Assembly (NCBI RefSeq): GCF_013009555.1
Contig: NZ_CP046176.1
Span: 4,061,501-4,125,500 of the forward strand
Source of the DNA: Phocaeicola dorei
GTDB lineage: Bacteria; Bacteroidota; Bacteroidia; Bacteroidales; Bacteroidaceae
DNA length: 64,000 nucleotides
Direction: 5' to 3'
Below the pieces are notes generated by a model that saw only the letters and a list, made by a program, of their open reading frames with translations, was not told the origin of the DNA and did not search any database. A program made the translations under genes and the position numbers. Positions 56,853-64,000 of this stretch are shown here, in pieces; the stretch's first letter is position 1, and each line of letters opens with the position of its first letter.

Positions 56853-57528
56853 CCGGTGGCTACTTCCGTTCTTTCTCTGTATGCTGTTGTCTGTCTTTAG
56901 CAACAACGCCCAGACTCTTCCCTTCCGCTTATCCAAAGGTGCGGGAACTTTCCGTCTGGGAGTGGTTTGCGGCAATGAAAGTTGCTGGCTGGACCAATGC
57001 AGTGTCAAGAAAAAGGGACAGGCTTATACCATTAAAGATAAATTATGGAAAGAAGGTGAAATAAAGCTGATTGTATGTCCATTGACAGATAGTAATGGTT
57101 TTATCATGGAGATTTCCGGTGAGCGATTACCCGAAGAGCTCAAACTTTGCTGGGCTTTCGGTGCATGCGACGGCGCAGACGACCCTGCCGTAACAGACAA
57201 CAGTATTCCGGCAGCCTCCTGCTTCCATAATGTATTCAGTATAGAAGGAAACGCTTTTACTACCTATTATGGTGAAAGCATGAAACTGAGAACGGTTCAT
57301 GGGGTATCTCCCATCGGTTCCGATATTCGTCTGTCCGACGGACATAAACAAGCATCCCCGCTTGCTTTATTCAACTCCGGTAAAAAGACAGATGCCCCTG
57401 TCATCTCTGCCCTATACCCGTGGAAACCGCAAGAAAAGCTCTACTTTTGTTTCTACCAACGAGCAGATTATAATTATTTCATGCTACCCGGATTATTCGA
57501 GAAAGAACATAAAACCCGATCAAAATGA
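56830..57528 (+). CDS. Secreted DUF4450-like protein, short
   Basis: The ATG at 56830 gives 232 residues with a signal peptide (LLPFFLCMLLSVFSNNAQ) and a 23-bp overlap with the GH28 gene. The stretch FRLGVVCGNESCWLDQCSVKKKGQAYTIKDKLWKEGEIKL...DSNGFIMEISGERLPEELKLCWAFGACDG recalls the N-terminal DUF4450 domain of much longer (about 1,100-residue) PUL proteins as I remember them. Here the protein ends after that domain, and the stop overlaps the next start as ATGA. So it is a stand-alone version or what is left of a longer protein whose C-terminal toroid was lost. No catalytic residues can be named. Confidence 0.6.
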   Translation: MKTTWNYSRWLLPFFLCMLLSVFSNNAQTLPFRLSKGAGTFRLGVVCGNESCWLDQCSVKKKGQAYTIKDKLWKEGEIKLIVCPLTDSNGFIMEISGERLPEELKLCWAFGACDGADDPAVTDNSIPAASCFHNVFSIEGNAFTTYYGESMKLRTVHGVSPIGSDIRLSDGHKQASPLALFNSGKKTDAPVISALYPWKPQEKLYFCFYQRADYNYFMLPGLFEKEHKTRSK

Positions 57529-58328
57529 AACGATTGTATCTATACCTGTTCTTCCTTTTCCTATGCCTGTCTGCCCAGGCACAAGAATTCAAGGTGTACC
57601 AATTTCCGGCAGATAAGGTTCCTGCCATAGATGGCAATACCCACGACTGGGATTGCGTTCCGGCTGATTATAAGATAACGGAAACAGCTTTAAAGGAAGA
57701 CGAGGGAAAACATGCACAGCCAGATACCACCACCTTGAAAGTCAGTGTCAAAGTAGGTTGGTGTGCAGAAACTCAGAAGTTGTATTTTCTATATGAAGCA
57801 TACGATAATTATTGGCGGTTCAGTGAGAACTCCTTGAACACGGATATTTTTGAAGTAGTGGTGGATGGCGATTGTTCAGGGGGACCGTTCATCGACCGTT
57901 TTCATCCCACAGCTCCCAAAGACGTATGGCAGGCTTGGTTCAAATTTCACGGATGCCATGCCCAGAACTATCACATCTTCACCCCGGCTCACGGCAATGA
58001 CTGGTGTATGTTATGGGGTCCTCAAGTATGGCTGAAACAAAAGCCATACGCTGATTATGCCTATCAGTACTCTTTCAAGGAGGGTGAACCGGGTAAGCTG
58101 ACATTGGAATTTTATATCACTCCCTTTGACCATGCGGATGCCGATGGTCCCGAACTATCTTGCCCTACTTTATTAAAAGAAGGAAATGAAATCGGATTAT
58201 GCTGGGCAGTGATTGACTGGGATGCCCACCCTACCTCCAAAGACGGATTCTGGAATTTATCCGATGAACATACCATGTATGGCAATGCATCTTATTTACA
58301 CAAATTCAAACTAATGCCCATTCAGTAA
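57525..58328 (+). CDS. CBM9-like secreted carbohydrate-binding protein
   Basis: 267 residues with signal peptide (to SAQAQ). Motifs KVPAIDGNTHDWDCVPADYKI, VSVKVGWCAETQKLYFLYEAYDNYW, TDIFEVVVDGDCSGG and LTLEFYITPFDHA are the pattern of CBM9-like/DOMON-type beta-sandwiches that bind sugar ends. It contains no enzyme domain. The start overlaps the preceding stop (ATGA), so the two proteins are likely made together by translational coupling and may form a complex. Confidence 0.75.
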   Translation: MKRLYLYLFFLFLCLSAQAQEFKVYQFPADKVPAIDGNTHDWDCVPADYKITETALKEDEGKHAQPDTTTLKVSVKVGWCAETQKLYFLYEAYDNYWRFSENSLNTDIFEVVVDGDCSGGPFIDRFHPTAPKDVWQAWFKFHGCHAQNYHIFTPAHGNDWCMLWGPQVWLKQKPYADYAYQYSFKEGEPGKLTLEFYITPFDHADADGPELSCPTLLKEGNEIGLCWAVIDWDAHPTSKDGFWNLSDEHTMYGNASYLHKFKLMPIQ

Positions 58329-58343
58329 AAGCAAAGACAGACC

Positions 58344-59771
58344 ATGAAACAACTCATACTCTTCCTTTTATGCCTCAGCACATGGACAGCACAGGCAAAG
58401 ATATACAATGTAAAAGATTACGGAGCGAAAGCCGATGGTACTACCATTGACACCCCTGCCATAAATCGAGCTATTGAGGAAGCTGCCTCTCAGGGTGGAG
58501 GAACCATTTACTTCCCCGCCGGAGAATACGCGTGCTATTCCATACGTCTGGCCAGTCATATACATTTGTACATAGAACAAGGAGCACAAATTGTAGGCGC
58601 CTTCCCATCAGCAACGGAAGGTTATGACCTGGCAGAACCGAATGAACACACCCAATTCCAGGATTTCGGGCACAGTCATTGGAAGAACTCACTTATTTGG
58701 GGAATCGGTCTGGAAGACATCACCATCAGCGGACCGGGACTGATTTATGGCAAAGGACTCACCCGTGAGGAAAGCCGCCTGCCCGGTGTAGGCAACAAAG
58801 CCATCAGCTTGAAACTCTGCAAGAACGTGACACTGAAAGACTTCTCTTTGTTGCATTGCGGTCATTTTGGTCTGCTGGCTACAGGAGTAGATAATCTCAG
58901 CATTCTGAACGTGAAAGTAGATACCAACCGGGACGGTTTTGACATAGACTGCTGCAAAAATGTCCGCATCAGTCATTGTACAGTCAACGCTCCCTGGGAT
59001 GATGCTATCGTGCTTAAAGCGTCCTACGGATTAGGCTATTTCAAGGATACGGAAAATGTAACCATCTCCGATTGTTTTGTCAGCGGATACGACCGTGGCA
59101 GTGTATTGGATTGTACCTGGCAACGAGACGAACCCCAAGCACCGGATCACGGGTTTGTAACCGGACGTATCAAACTAGGAACAGAATCCAGTGGCAATTT
59201 TAAAAACATAGCCATTACCAATTGCATATTCGAACGTTGCCGAGGTCTTGCCCTGGAAACGGTAGACGGGGGAAAACTGGAAGATATCGTCATCAGCAAC
59301 ATCACGATGCGCGATATTGTCAACGCCCCTATCTTCCTGCGGTTAGGAGCCCGGATGCGCAGCCCGCAAGGAACGCCCGTGGGCACAATGAAACGCATCC
59401 TCATCAGCCACGTCAATGTATTTAATGCCGACTCGCGCTACTCCTCCATTATCAGCGGAATACCGGGAGCCCTTATTGAAAATGTGACACTGAGCGATAT
59501 TCATATCTATCACCAAGGAGGATATACAGAAGCCGACGGACTTCTGACTCCTCCCGAACAAGAGAAAGTATATCCTGAACCGTGGATGTTCGGAACGATT
59601 CCCGCCAAAGGTTTCTACATCCGCCATGCACGCAACATCACCTTGGACAATGTAAATTTCCATTACGAGAAAGCGGACGGACGTCCCTTGTTTGTCACAG
59701 AGGATGCCAATGATATCAGATACAGGAACATCACAGTGGATGGAAAAGAATTCAATGCAGCAAACTTATAA
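58344..59771 (+). CDS. GH28 family polygalacturonase-like protein
   Basis: 475 residues with signal peptide (to TAQAK). Beta-helix start YNVKDYGAKADGTTIDTPAINRAIEEAASQGGGTIYFPAGEY, then TNRDGFDIDCCKN, APWDDAIVLKASYG, LGTESSG. The usual NTD/DD/GHG/RIK set of GH28 is altered: DGFDID and WDDAIVLK remain, while the GHG loop is not visible and a TGRIKLGTESSG segment follows. This is a divergent GH28 branch common in Bacteroidales pectin loci and differs from the other two GH28 modules, implying a different linkage or end of the RG chain. Confidence 0.9.
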   Translation: MKQLILFLLCLSTWTAQAKIYNVKDYGAKADGTTIDTPAINRAIEEAASQGGGTIYFPAGEYACYSIRLASHIHLYIEQGAQIVGAFPSATEGYDLAEPNEHTQFQDFGHSHWKNSLIWGIGLEDITISGPGLIYGKGLTREESRLPGVGNKAISLKLCKNVTLKDFSLLHCGHFGLLATGVDNLSILNVKVDTNRDGFDIDCCKNVRISHCTVNAPWDDAIVLKASYGLGYFKDTENVTISDCFVSGYDRGSVLDCTWQRDEPQAPDHGFVTGRIKLGTESSGNFKNIAITNCIFERCRGLALETVDGGKLEDIVISNITMRDIVNAPIFLRLGARMRSPQGTPVGTMKRILISHVNVFNADSRYSSIISGIPGALIENVTLSDIHIYHQGGYTEADGLLTPPEQEKVYPEPWMFGTIPAKGFYIRHARNITLDNVNFHYEKADGRPLFVTEDANDIRYRNITVDGKEFNAANL

Positions 59772-59783
59772 AAAACAAATAGA

Positions 59784-62546
59784 ATGAAGAGAAAATATTT
59801 ATTGTTCAGCCTATTACTGACCGGAAGCAGCCTTTATGCACAAGAATGGCCGGCAGTACACCCCGAAACCCGTCCGGCTACCCGCTGGTGGTGGCTAGGA
59901 AGTGCTGTCGATGCAACCAATCTGACCTACAATCTGGAGGAATATGCCAAAGCCGGACTGGGAGGTGTTGAAATCACTCCTATTTATGGTGTTCAAGGCA
60001 ACGATAAGAATAACCTCCCTTTCCTCAGCCCGCAATGGATGAATATGTTGCAACATACTGAAACTGAAGGAAAACGTATCGGTATTGAAGTAGATATGAA
60101 CACCGGTACCGGATGGCCCTTCGGCGGTCCTCACGTGAGTATGACAGATGCTGCTACCAAAGCTATTTTTCAATCTTATCAAGTAGAGGGTGGAAAAGAA
60201 ATTACGCTAGATTTGAAAGTAGAAGAAGAAAAACAACGCCCTGTAGCCACTTTAAGCCGGGTTATGGCCTATAATGCGGACAATAAGCAATGTCTTAATC
60301 TCACTTCCAAAGCGAAGAACGGACAATTACAATGGAAAGCTCCGGCAGGTCATTGGCATATTATTACCTTATATATAGGTAAAACATTCCAAAAAGTGAA
60401 ACGTGCCGCTCCCGGTGGAGAAGGCTATGTGATGAACCACTTGGATAAAGGAGCCGTAAAACGTTATTTTGCCAACTTTGACAAAGCTTTTAAAGAAAAC
60501 GAGACCAATTTTCCACATACTTTTTTCAATGACTCTTACGAAGTATATGGTGCTGACTGGACTCCTGATTTCCTGGAACAATTCGCCCGTCGTCGTGGCT
60601 ATAAACTGGAAGAACACTTCCCTGAATTTATAGCTCAGGATCGTAATGAAACCACCGCCCGCATAGTCAGTGACTATCGCGAAACAATCTCCGATTTATT
60701 GATTGAGAATTTCAGTACCCAATGGACTAACTGGGCACACGGTCATGGCAGCATCACCCGTAACCAAGCACATGGTTCCCCTGCCAATCTGATAGATACC
60801 TATGCCTCTGTGGATATTCCCGAATGCGAAGGATTCGGCCTGTCGCAATTCCATATTAAAGGATTGCGCCAAGATTCCCTGACCCGTAAGAATGACTCAG
60901 ACCTTTCCATGCTGAAGTATGCTTCTTCCGCTGCCCATATCGCCGGAAAGCCCTACACGTCTTCAGAAACATTCACCTGGCTGACAGAACATTTCCGTAC
61001 CTCACTTTCCCAGTGCAAACCGGATATGGATTTGATGTTCGTATCAGGTGTAAACCACATGTTTTTCCATGGAACCCCCTACAGTCCTAAAGAAGCCAAA
61101 TGGCCGGGATGGAAGTTTTATGCCTCTATTGATATGTCTCCTACCAATAACATTTGGCAGGATGCTCCTGCTTTCTTTGAATATATCACCCGTTGCCAGT
61201 CTTTCCTGCAAATGGGGAAACCGGATAATGATTTTCTCGTTTATCTGCCTGTATATGATATGTGGCAGGAACAGCCGGGCCGTCTTTTGCTGTTCAGCAT
61301 CCATGATATGGCAAAACGTGCTCCCAAGTTTATAGAGACCGTTCATACCATCAGCAATTGCGGCTATGACATGGATTATATCTCTGACAACTTTGTGAAA
61401 AGTACCCGTTGCGTAAATGGCAAATTACTGACCAAAGGAGGAACTTCCTATAAAGCCATCATCATTCCTGCTGTAAAATTAATGCCGTCCGAGGTACTCG
61501 GCCATTTACTAAAGCTGGCACAAGCCGGAGCTACTATCATCTTTACCGAAAACTATCCGCAGGATGTACCCGGTTATGGAAAACTGGAAGCACGCCGGAA
61601 AAGCTTTGCACAATTACAAAAGCAACTTCCGGAAGTTTCTTCTTTCGATAAAACGGTGGCAACTCCTTATCAGAAAGGAATCATCATTACAGGAAACAAC
61701 TATCAATCTGCCTTGGAAAAAAGCGGTGTTATTCCCGAAGAGATGAAAACGCGATATGGCTTACAATGTATCCGCCGCTCCCATACCGATGGACATCATT
61801 ATTTCATCTCCTCATTGCAGGAAAAAGGAGTAAACGACTGGATAACCTTAGCCGTTCCCGCAGAAAGTGCCATGCTGTTTAATCCGATGACGGGAGAAAA
61901 AGGGAAAGCACAAACTCGCAAGGAAGGAGGAAAAACCCAAGTACGTCTCCAGCTGCATTCCGGCGAAAGCGTGATCCTGCAAACTTTCAACCATGCCTTG
62001 ACAGAGGCTGCCGAATGGAAATACGTTCAAGAACAATCTGTCAGCCTCAGCCTTGATCACGATTGGAAACTTCATTTTGCAAAAAGCACTCCCAAGATAG
62101 AAGGTACATTTGATATCGATACTCCGTCTTCGTGGACTGAAATTGCTCACCCCAACGCTCCGATTACCATGGCGACGGGAGTATATACTAATATCATCAC
62201 TGTTCCCCATATTCCCGCCGATGACTGGATACTGGATTTGGGCGATGTGCGGGAAAGTGCCCGTGTGCGCATCAACGGACAAGATGCCGGAACAGCATGG
62301 GCCGTACCTTTTCAGTTGAAAGTAGGCAAATGGCTGAAACCGGGAGATAACAAGATAGAAATAGAAGTGACCAATCTGCCTGCCAACCGCATTGCGGATA
62401 TGGATCGTCGGGGTGAGAAATGGCGTATCTTCAATGAAATCAATGTGGTAAATCTGCAATACAAACCGGTACCTTATACTGATTGGCAGCCATTGCCATC
62501 GGGATTGAATGGTAGTGTAAGGTTGATACCGGTTACTTATAAATAA
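59784..62546 (+). CDS. Alpha-L-rhamnosidase, GH106 family
   Basis: 920 residues, signal peptide to SLYAQ (no lipobox, unlike the other GH106). Opens with RPATRWWWLGSAVD, then GGVEITPIYGVQ, TGTGWPFGGPHVS, FFNDSYEVYGADWTPDFLEQF, RNQAHGSPANLID, TSSETFTWLTEHF, FHGTPYSPKEAKWPGWKFY and a C-terminal beta-sandwich with ARVRINGQDAGTAW and NRIADMDRRGEKWRIFNEIN. Releases alpha-rhamnose. Last gene of the rightward operon, followed by a strong terminator. With the lipoprotein GH106 on the left, the locus has rhamnosidases for two places or two linkages. Confidence 0.95.
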   Translation: MKRKYLLFSLLLTGSSLYAQEWPAVHPETRPATRWWWLGSAVDATNLTYNLEEYAKAGLGGVEITPIYGVQGNDKNNLPFLSPQWMNMLQHTETEGKRIGIEVDMNTGTGWPFGGPHVSMTDAATKAIFQSYQVEGGKEITLDLKVEEEKQRPVATLSRVMAYNADNKQCLNLTSKAKNGQLQWKAPAGHWHIITLYIGKTFQKVKRAAPGGEGYVMNHLDKGAVKRYFANFDKAFKENETNFPHTFFNDSYEVYGADWTPDFLEQFARRRGYKLEEHFPEFIAQDRNETTARIVSDYRETISDLLIENFSTQWTNWAHGHGSITRNQAHGSPANLIDTYASVDIPECEGFGLSQFHIKGLRQDSLTRKNDSDLSMLKYASSAAHIAGKPYTSSETFTWLTEHFRTSLSQCKPDMDLMFVSGVNHMFFHGTPYSPKEAKWPGWKFYASIDMSPTNNIWQDAPAFFEYITRCQSFLQMGKPDNDFLVYLPVYDMWQEQPGRLLLFSIHDMAKRAPKFIETVHTISNCGYDMDYISDNFVKSTRCVNGKLLTKGGTSYKAIIIPAVKLMPSEVLGHLLKLAQAGATIIFTENYPQDVPGYGKLEARRKSFAQLQKQLPEVSSFDKTVATPYQKGIIITGNNYQSALEKSGVIPEEMKTRYGLQCIRRSHTDGHHYFISSLQEKGVNDWITLAVPAESAMLFNPMTGEKGKAQTRKEGGKTQVRLQLHSGESVILQTFNHALTEAAEWKYVQEQSVSLSLDHDWKLHFAKSTPKIEGTFDIDTPSSWTEIAHPNAPITMATGVYTNIITVPHIPADDWILDLGDVRESARVRINGQDAGTAWAVPFQLKVGKWLKPGDNKIEIEVTNLPANRIADMDRRGEKWRIFNEINVVNLQYKPVPYTDWQPLPSGLNGSVRLIPVTYK

Positions 62547-62567
62547 GATATCCGATAGTGGTAGCCT

Positions 62568-62627
62568 ATTGGCGGAGTTAATCCAGACTGTATTTGAAAG
62601 ACTGAATTAATTCCGCCAATGTTTTTT
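62568..62627 (+). terminator. Intrinsic terminator after the GH106 operon
   Basis: ATTGGCGGAGTTAAT (62568-62582) and ATTAATTCCGCCAAT (62606-62620) pair over nearly all 15 positions, followed by GTTTTTT. Confidence 0.88.
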
Positions 62628-62628
62628 A

Positions 62629-62924
62629 CCTCATGCTCAGTGAGTGCACCTGCAACCGATCAAGCCGCAGCGAGACAGCATTTTATAGCAAAGCGGCCTA
62701 TTTACGGATAGTATCCAAACGTTCCTAAGCGTCTGATCATTACCAGCCTGCTGCATATTATATTCCGGTTACAGCCGCATCAGCGAACCGGCAGGATATC
62801 CAGCATCGCTTCAAACATCATGGCTGTAGGAGTAGTCAAGCCTCAATTGAATGTATATCACTCCCTACCCTATAGCATAAGCCTTTTCTTTCTTCAGGTT
62901 AAGCCTTTTTATACGGATATGTTC
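62629..62924. other. Non-coding stretch between PUL and asparaginase gene
   Basis: No convincing open frame on either strand and no promoter I can support. GC content is higher than in the gene-free stretches inside the transporter core. It continues beyond the tandem repeats to the terminator at 63349. Confidence 0.5.
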
Positions 62925-63009
62925 TATCTCCATAGCCTTTGGAGTTATCTCCATAAGCTTTGGAGTTATCTCCCAAGGTTATGGAGTTAACTCCAAAGGC
63001 TTGCGGAGA
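62925..63009. repeat. Four tandem 21-bp palindromic repeats
   Basis: Units begin at 62925, 62946, 62967 and 62988. The first three read TATCTCC...GGAGT (21 bp), the last is a 22-bp variant. Each unit is itself a palindrome (CTCC...GGAG) with a different centre: ATAGCCTTT, ATAAGCTTT, CAAGGTTAT, AAAGGCTTGC. So the array can form either one hairpin per unit or longer stems between units. Confidence 0.75.
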
Positions 63010-63348
63010 TAAGACAAACAGGTAGAAAAGCCTTAACCATACGTCAGGAAAGGGTTAGGGATACGGATGAGATCCTTTAAGGACGAATCTGATGCCAAAG
63101 TCTTTTGCGGATGCCTTTTTCTTACGGATGAAAGCCCCGCTAAAATTCTACTGCTCCAAAACTTCTCCGTCAGTGAATAATCAAGATATCATCCGTACCG
63201 GTTCCCGATAAGCATACCAACTGTCCGTATCGTTACATACAACCTATAGCTTTCAAACGGTTTTGTCTATTCCAAGGGGTAACGAAGCTAAGACAAAATG
63301 TGACAGGAATTCTCAAACTATCAGAGGAAAGGGAAGTGATAACAGATA

Positions 63349-63394
63349 AAAAGTGGTGGTAGCAGATGTTTTTTCATGCTACTACCACCACCTT
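63349..63394 (-). terminator. Terminator of the asparaginase-like gene
   Basis: Around 63353-63392, GGTGGTGGTAG-type arms pair over about 17 bp with a bulge and an A/T loop; on the minus strand the stem is followed by CTTTTTA. It lies about 110 bp after the stop of the leftward gene. A partial third copy of the arm (GGTGGTAGTAG) sits near 63430. Confidence 0.65.
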
Positions 63395-63500
63395 TGAAAC
63401 GCCCTGTTCATGGGTGTTTACGAAAGAGGGTGGTAGTAGTGGGTAGCAGTTTTGCAAAACTCTGTTGCAGGTGGGAGGAAAATTCAAACAGGAACTAAAA

Positions 63501-64000
63501 TTATAAAGTTTTCATCTTCTTCCCTATGCCCACTGCTTTAGAAATTTTGCCTGTTCCTTTTTCCTTATACAAGTAGCCACGGAACATGCCTCCACTATTA
63601 AACGGCATGGCAAAATTACCTTTCTTGTCCACTGCAATCAATCCACCATTCCCCTCCTTGGTATTCAGTTCCTGATGGATAATATAATCGGCAGCCTCCC
63701 CAACAGGCTGGTGCAGCAACTTCACACGAGTAGAAAGATTATAAGCTACAACATGACGGATAAAATACTCCCCATGCCCGGTGCATGACACAGCGCAACC
63801 TTCATTATCCGCATAAGTACCTGCGCCAATCACCGGAGAATCTCCCACACGGCCCCATTGCTTCTTGAACATACCACCGGTACTTGTTCCCGCTGTCAGG
63901 TTACCTTGCTTGTCCAGTACCACACAGCCCACAGTTCCATTCTTCTTGCTCTCCTTTTTCAAATCCTCTATCCACTTCAATGTCTTAGGAGTAGCAAAAT
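63501..64000 (-). CDS. Isoaspartyl peptidase / L-asparaginase (Ntn hydrolase), C-terminal part
   Basis: The frame is open to the window's right edge; the TTG at 63980 is internal, since the upstream codons continue the protein (FATPKTLKWIEDL). The visible 166 residues hold the beta-subunit start GTVGCVVLD, whose Thr is the autocatalytic cleavage site and nucleophile, then LTAGTSTGGMFKKQWGRVGDSPVIGAGTYAD and CAVSCTGHGEYFIRHV, all family hallmarks. It cleaves isoaspartyl dipeptides or asparagine. Unrelated to the PUL and separated from it by 0.95 kb, so it probably marks the locus boundary. Confidence 0.93.
   Translation of the reverse strand, partial: FATPKTLKWIEDLKKESKKNGTVGCVVLDKQGNLTAGTSTGGMFKKQWGRVGDSPVIGAGTYADNEGCAVSCTGHGEYFIRHVVAYNLSTRVKLLHQPVGEAADYIIHQELNTKEGNGGLIAVDKKGNFAMPFNSGGMFRGYLYKEKGTGKISKAVGIGKKMKTL

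Noticed and set aside
62925..63009. CRISPR-like array
   Set aside because: Units follow each other without spacers, vary in their centres, and no cas gene is present.

Overview
The window looks like chromosomal DNA of a gut Bacteroidales bacterium (Bacteroides or Phocaeicola; I cannot fix the species). The grounds are low-to-moderate GC, tandem SusC/SusD pairs, lipoprotein and secreted enzymes with short N-terminal signals, promoter boxes of the Bacteroides type (TAnnTTTG) and near absence of Shine-Dalgarno sites. Almost all of it is one large polysaccharide utilization locus (PUL) aimed at pectin, most likely rhamnogalacturonan I (RG-I): two PL11 lyases, a PL22-type oligogalacturonate lyase, GH105, three GH28 modules, two GH106 enzymes plus a GH106-like module, a GH78-like enzyme, two GH2, GH42, GH43, a CE12 acetylesterase, a CE15 esterase, a CE4-type deacetylase and one sulfatase.

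Layout. 1-11.3 kb: leftward enzyme genes (PL11, GH2, GH106, sulfatase, PL22-like, CE4-like). 11.5-36.1 kb: the transporter core. Module A (susD-A, susC-A, leftward), module C (two tandem susC/susD pairs plus a NigD-like lipoprotein, leftward), a tyrosine recombinase, and module B (susC-B, susD-B, rightward). 36.2-46.4 kb: rightward enzymes (GH78-like, CE15, PL11, GH106-like/GH28 fusion, GH105). 46.5-51 kb: leftward GH42 and GH43 side-chain enzymes. 51.2-62.5 kb: a rightward eight-gene operon (GH2, CE12, GH28, DUF4450-like, CBM9-like, GH28, GH106; seven enzymes or binding proteins are listed individually). 62.6-63.5 kb: non-coding, with palindromic tandem repeats. The right edge holds the end of an isoaspartyl peptidase / asparaginase gene.

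The most striking signal is in the transporter core. The first 125 codons and 30 bp of leader of susC-A and susC-B are identical in nucleotide sequence and lie in opposite orientation (16850-17254 and 30758-31162, 405 bp), after which the genes diverge abruptly. The leader (40 bp) is repeated a third time in front of the susC of module C. A tyrosine recombinase lies between modules B and C, and the only good consensus promoter I find in front of any of the three modules lies between the recombinase and susC-B. Each module ends in its own terminator. I infer a phase-variable, invertible transporter switch in which one promoter is connected to module A, B or C, while the enzyme operons are driven separately. 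DNA inversion of SusC/SusD genes by tyrosine recombinases is known in Bacteroides fragilis; its coupling to a pectin PUL with three outputs is what deserves a check here.

The enzyme genes appear to form one regulon: at six promoters a 17-bp element resembling ATGGATAAAATTCTATT sits 20-21 bp upstream of the -7 box. No regulator gene is present in the window.
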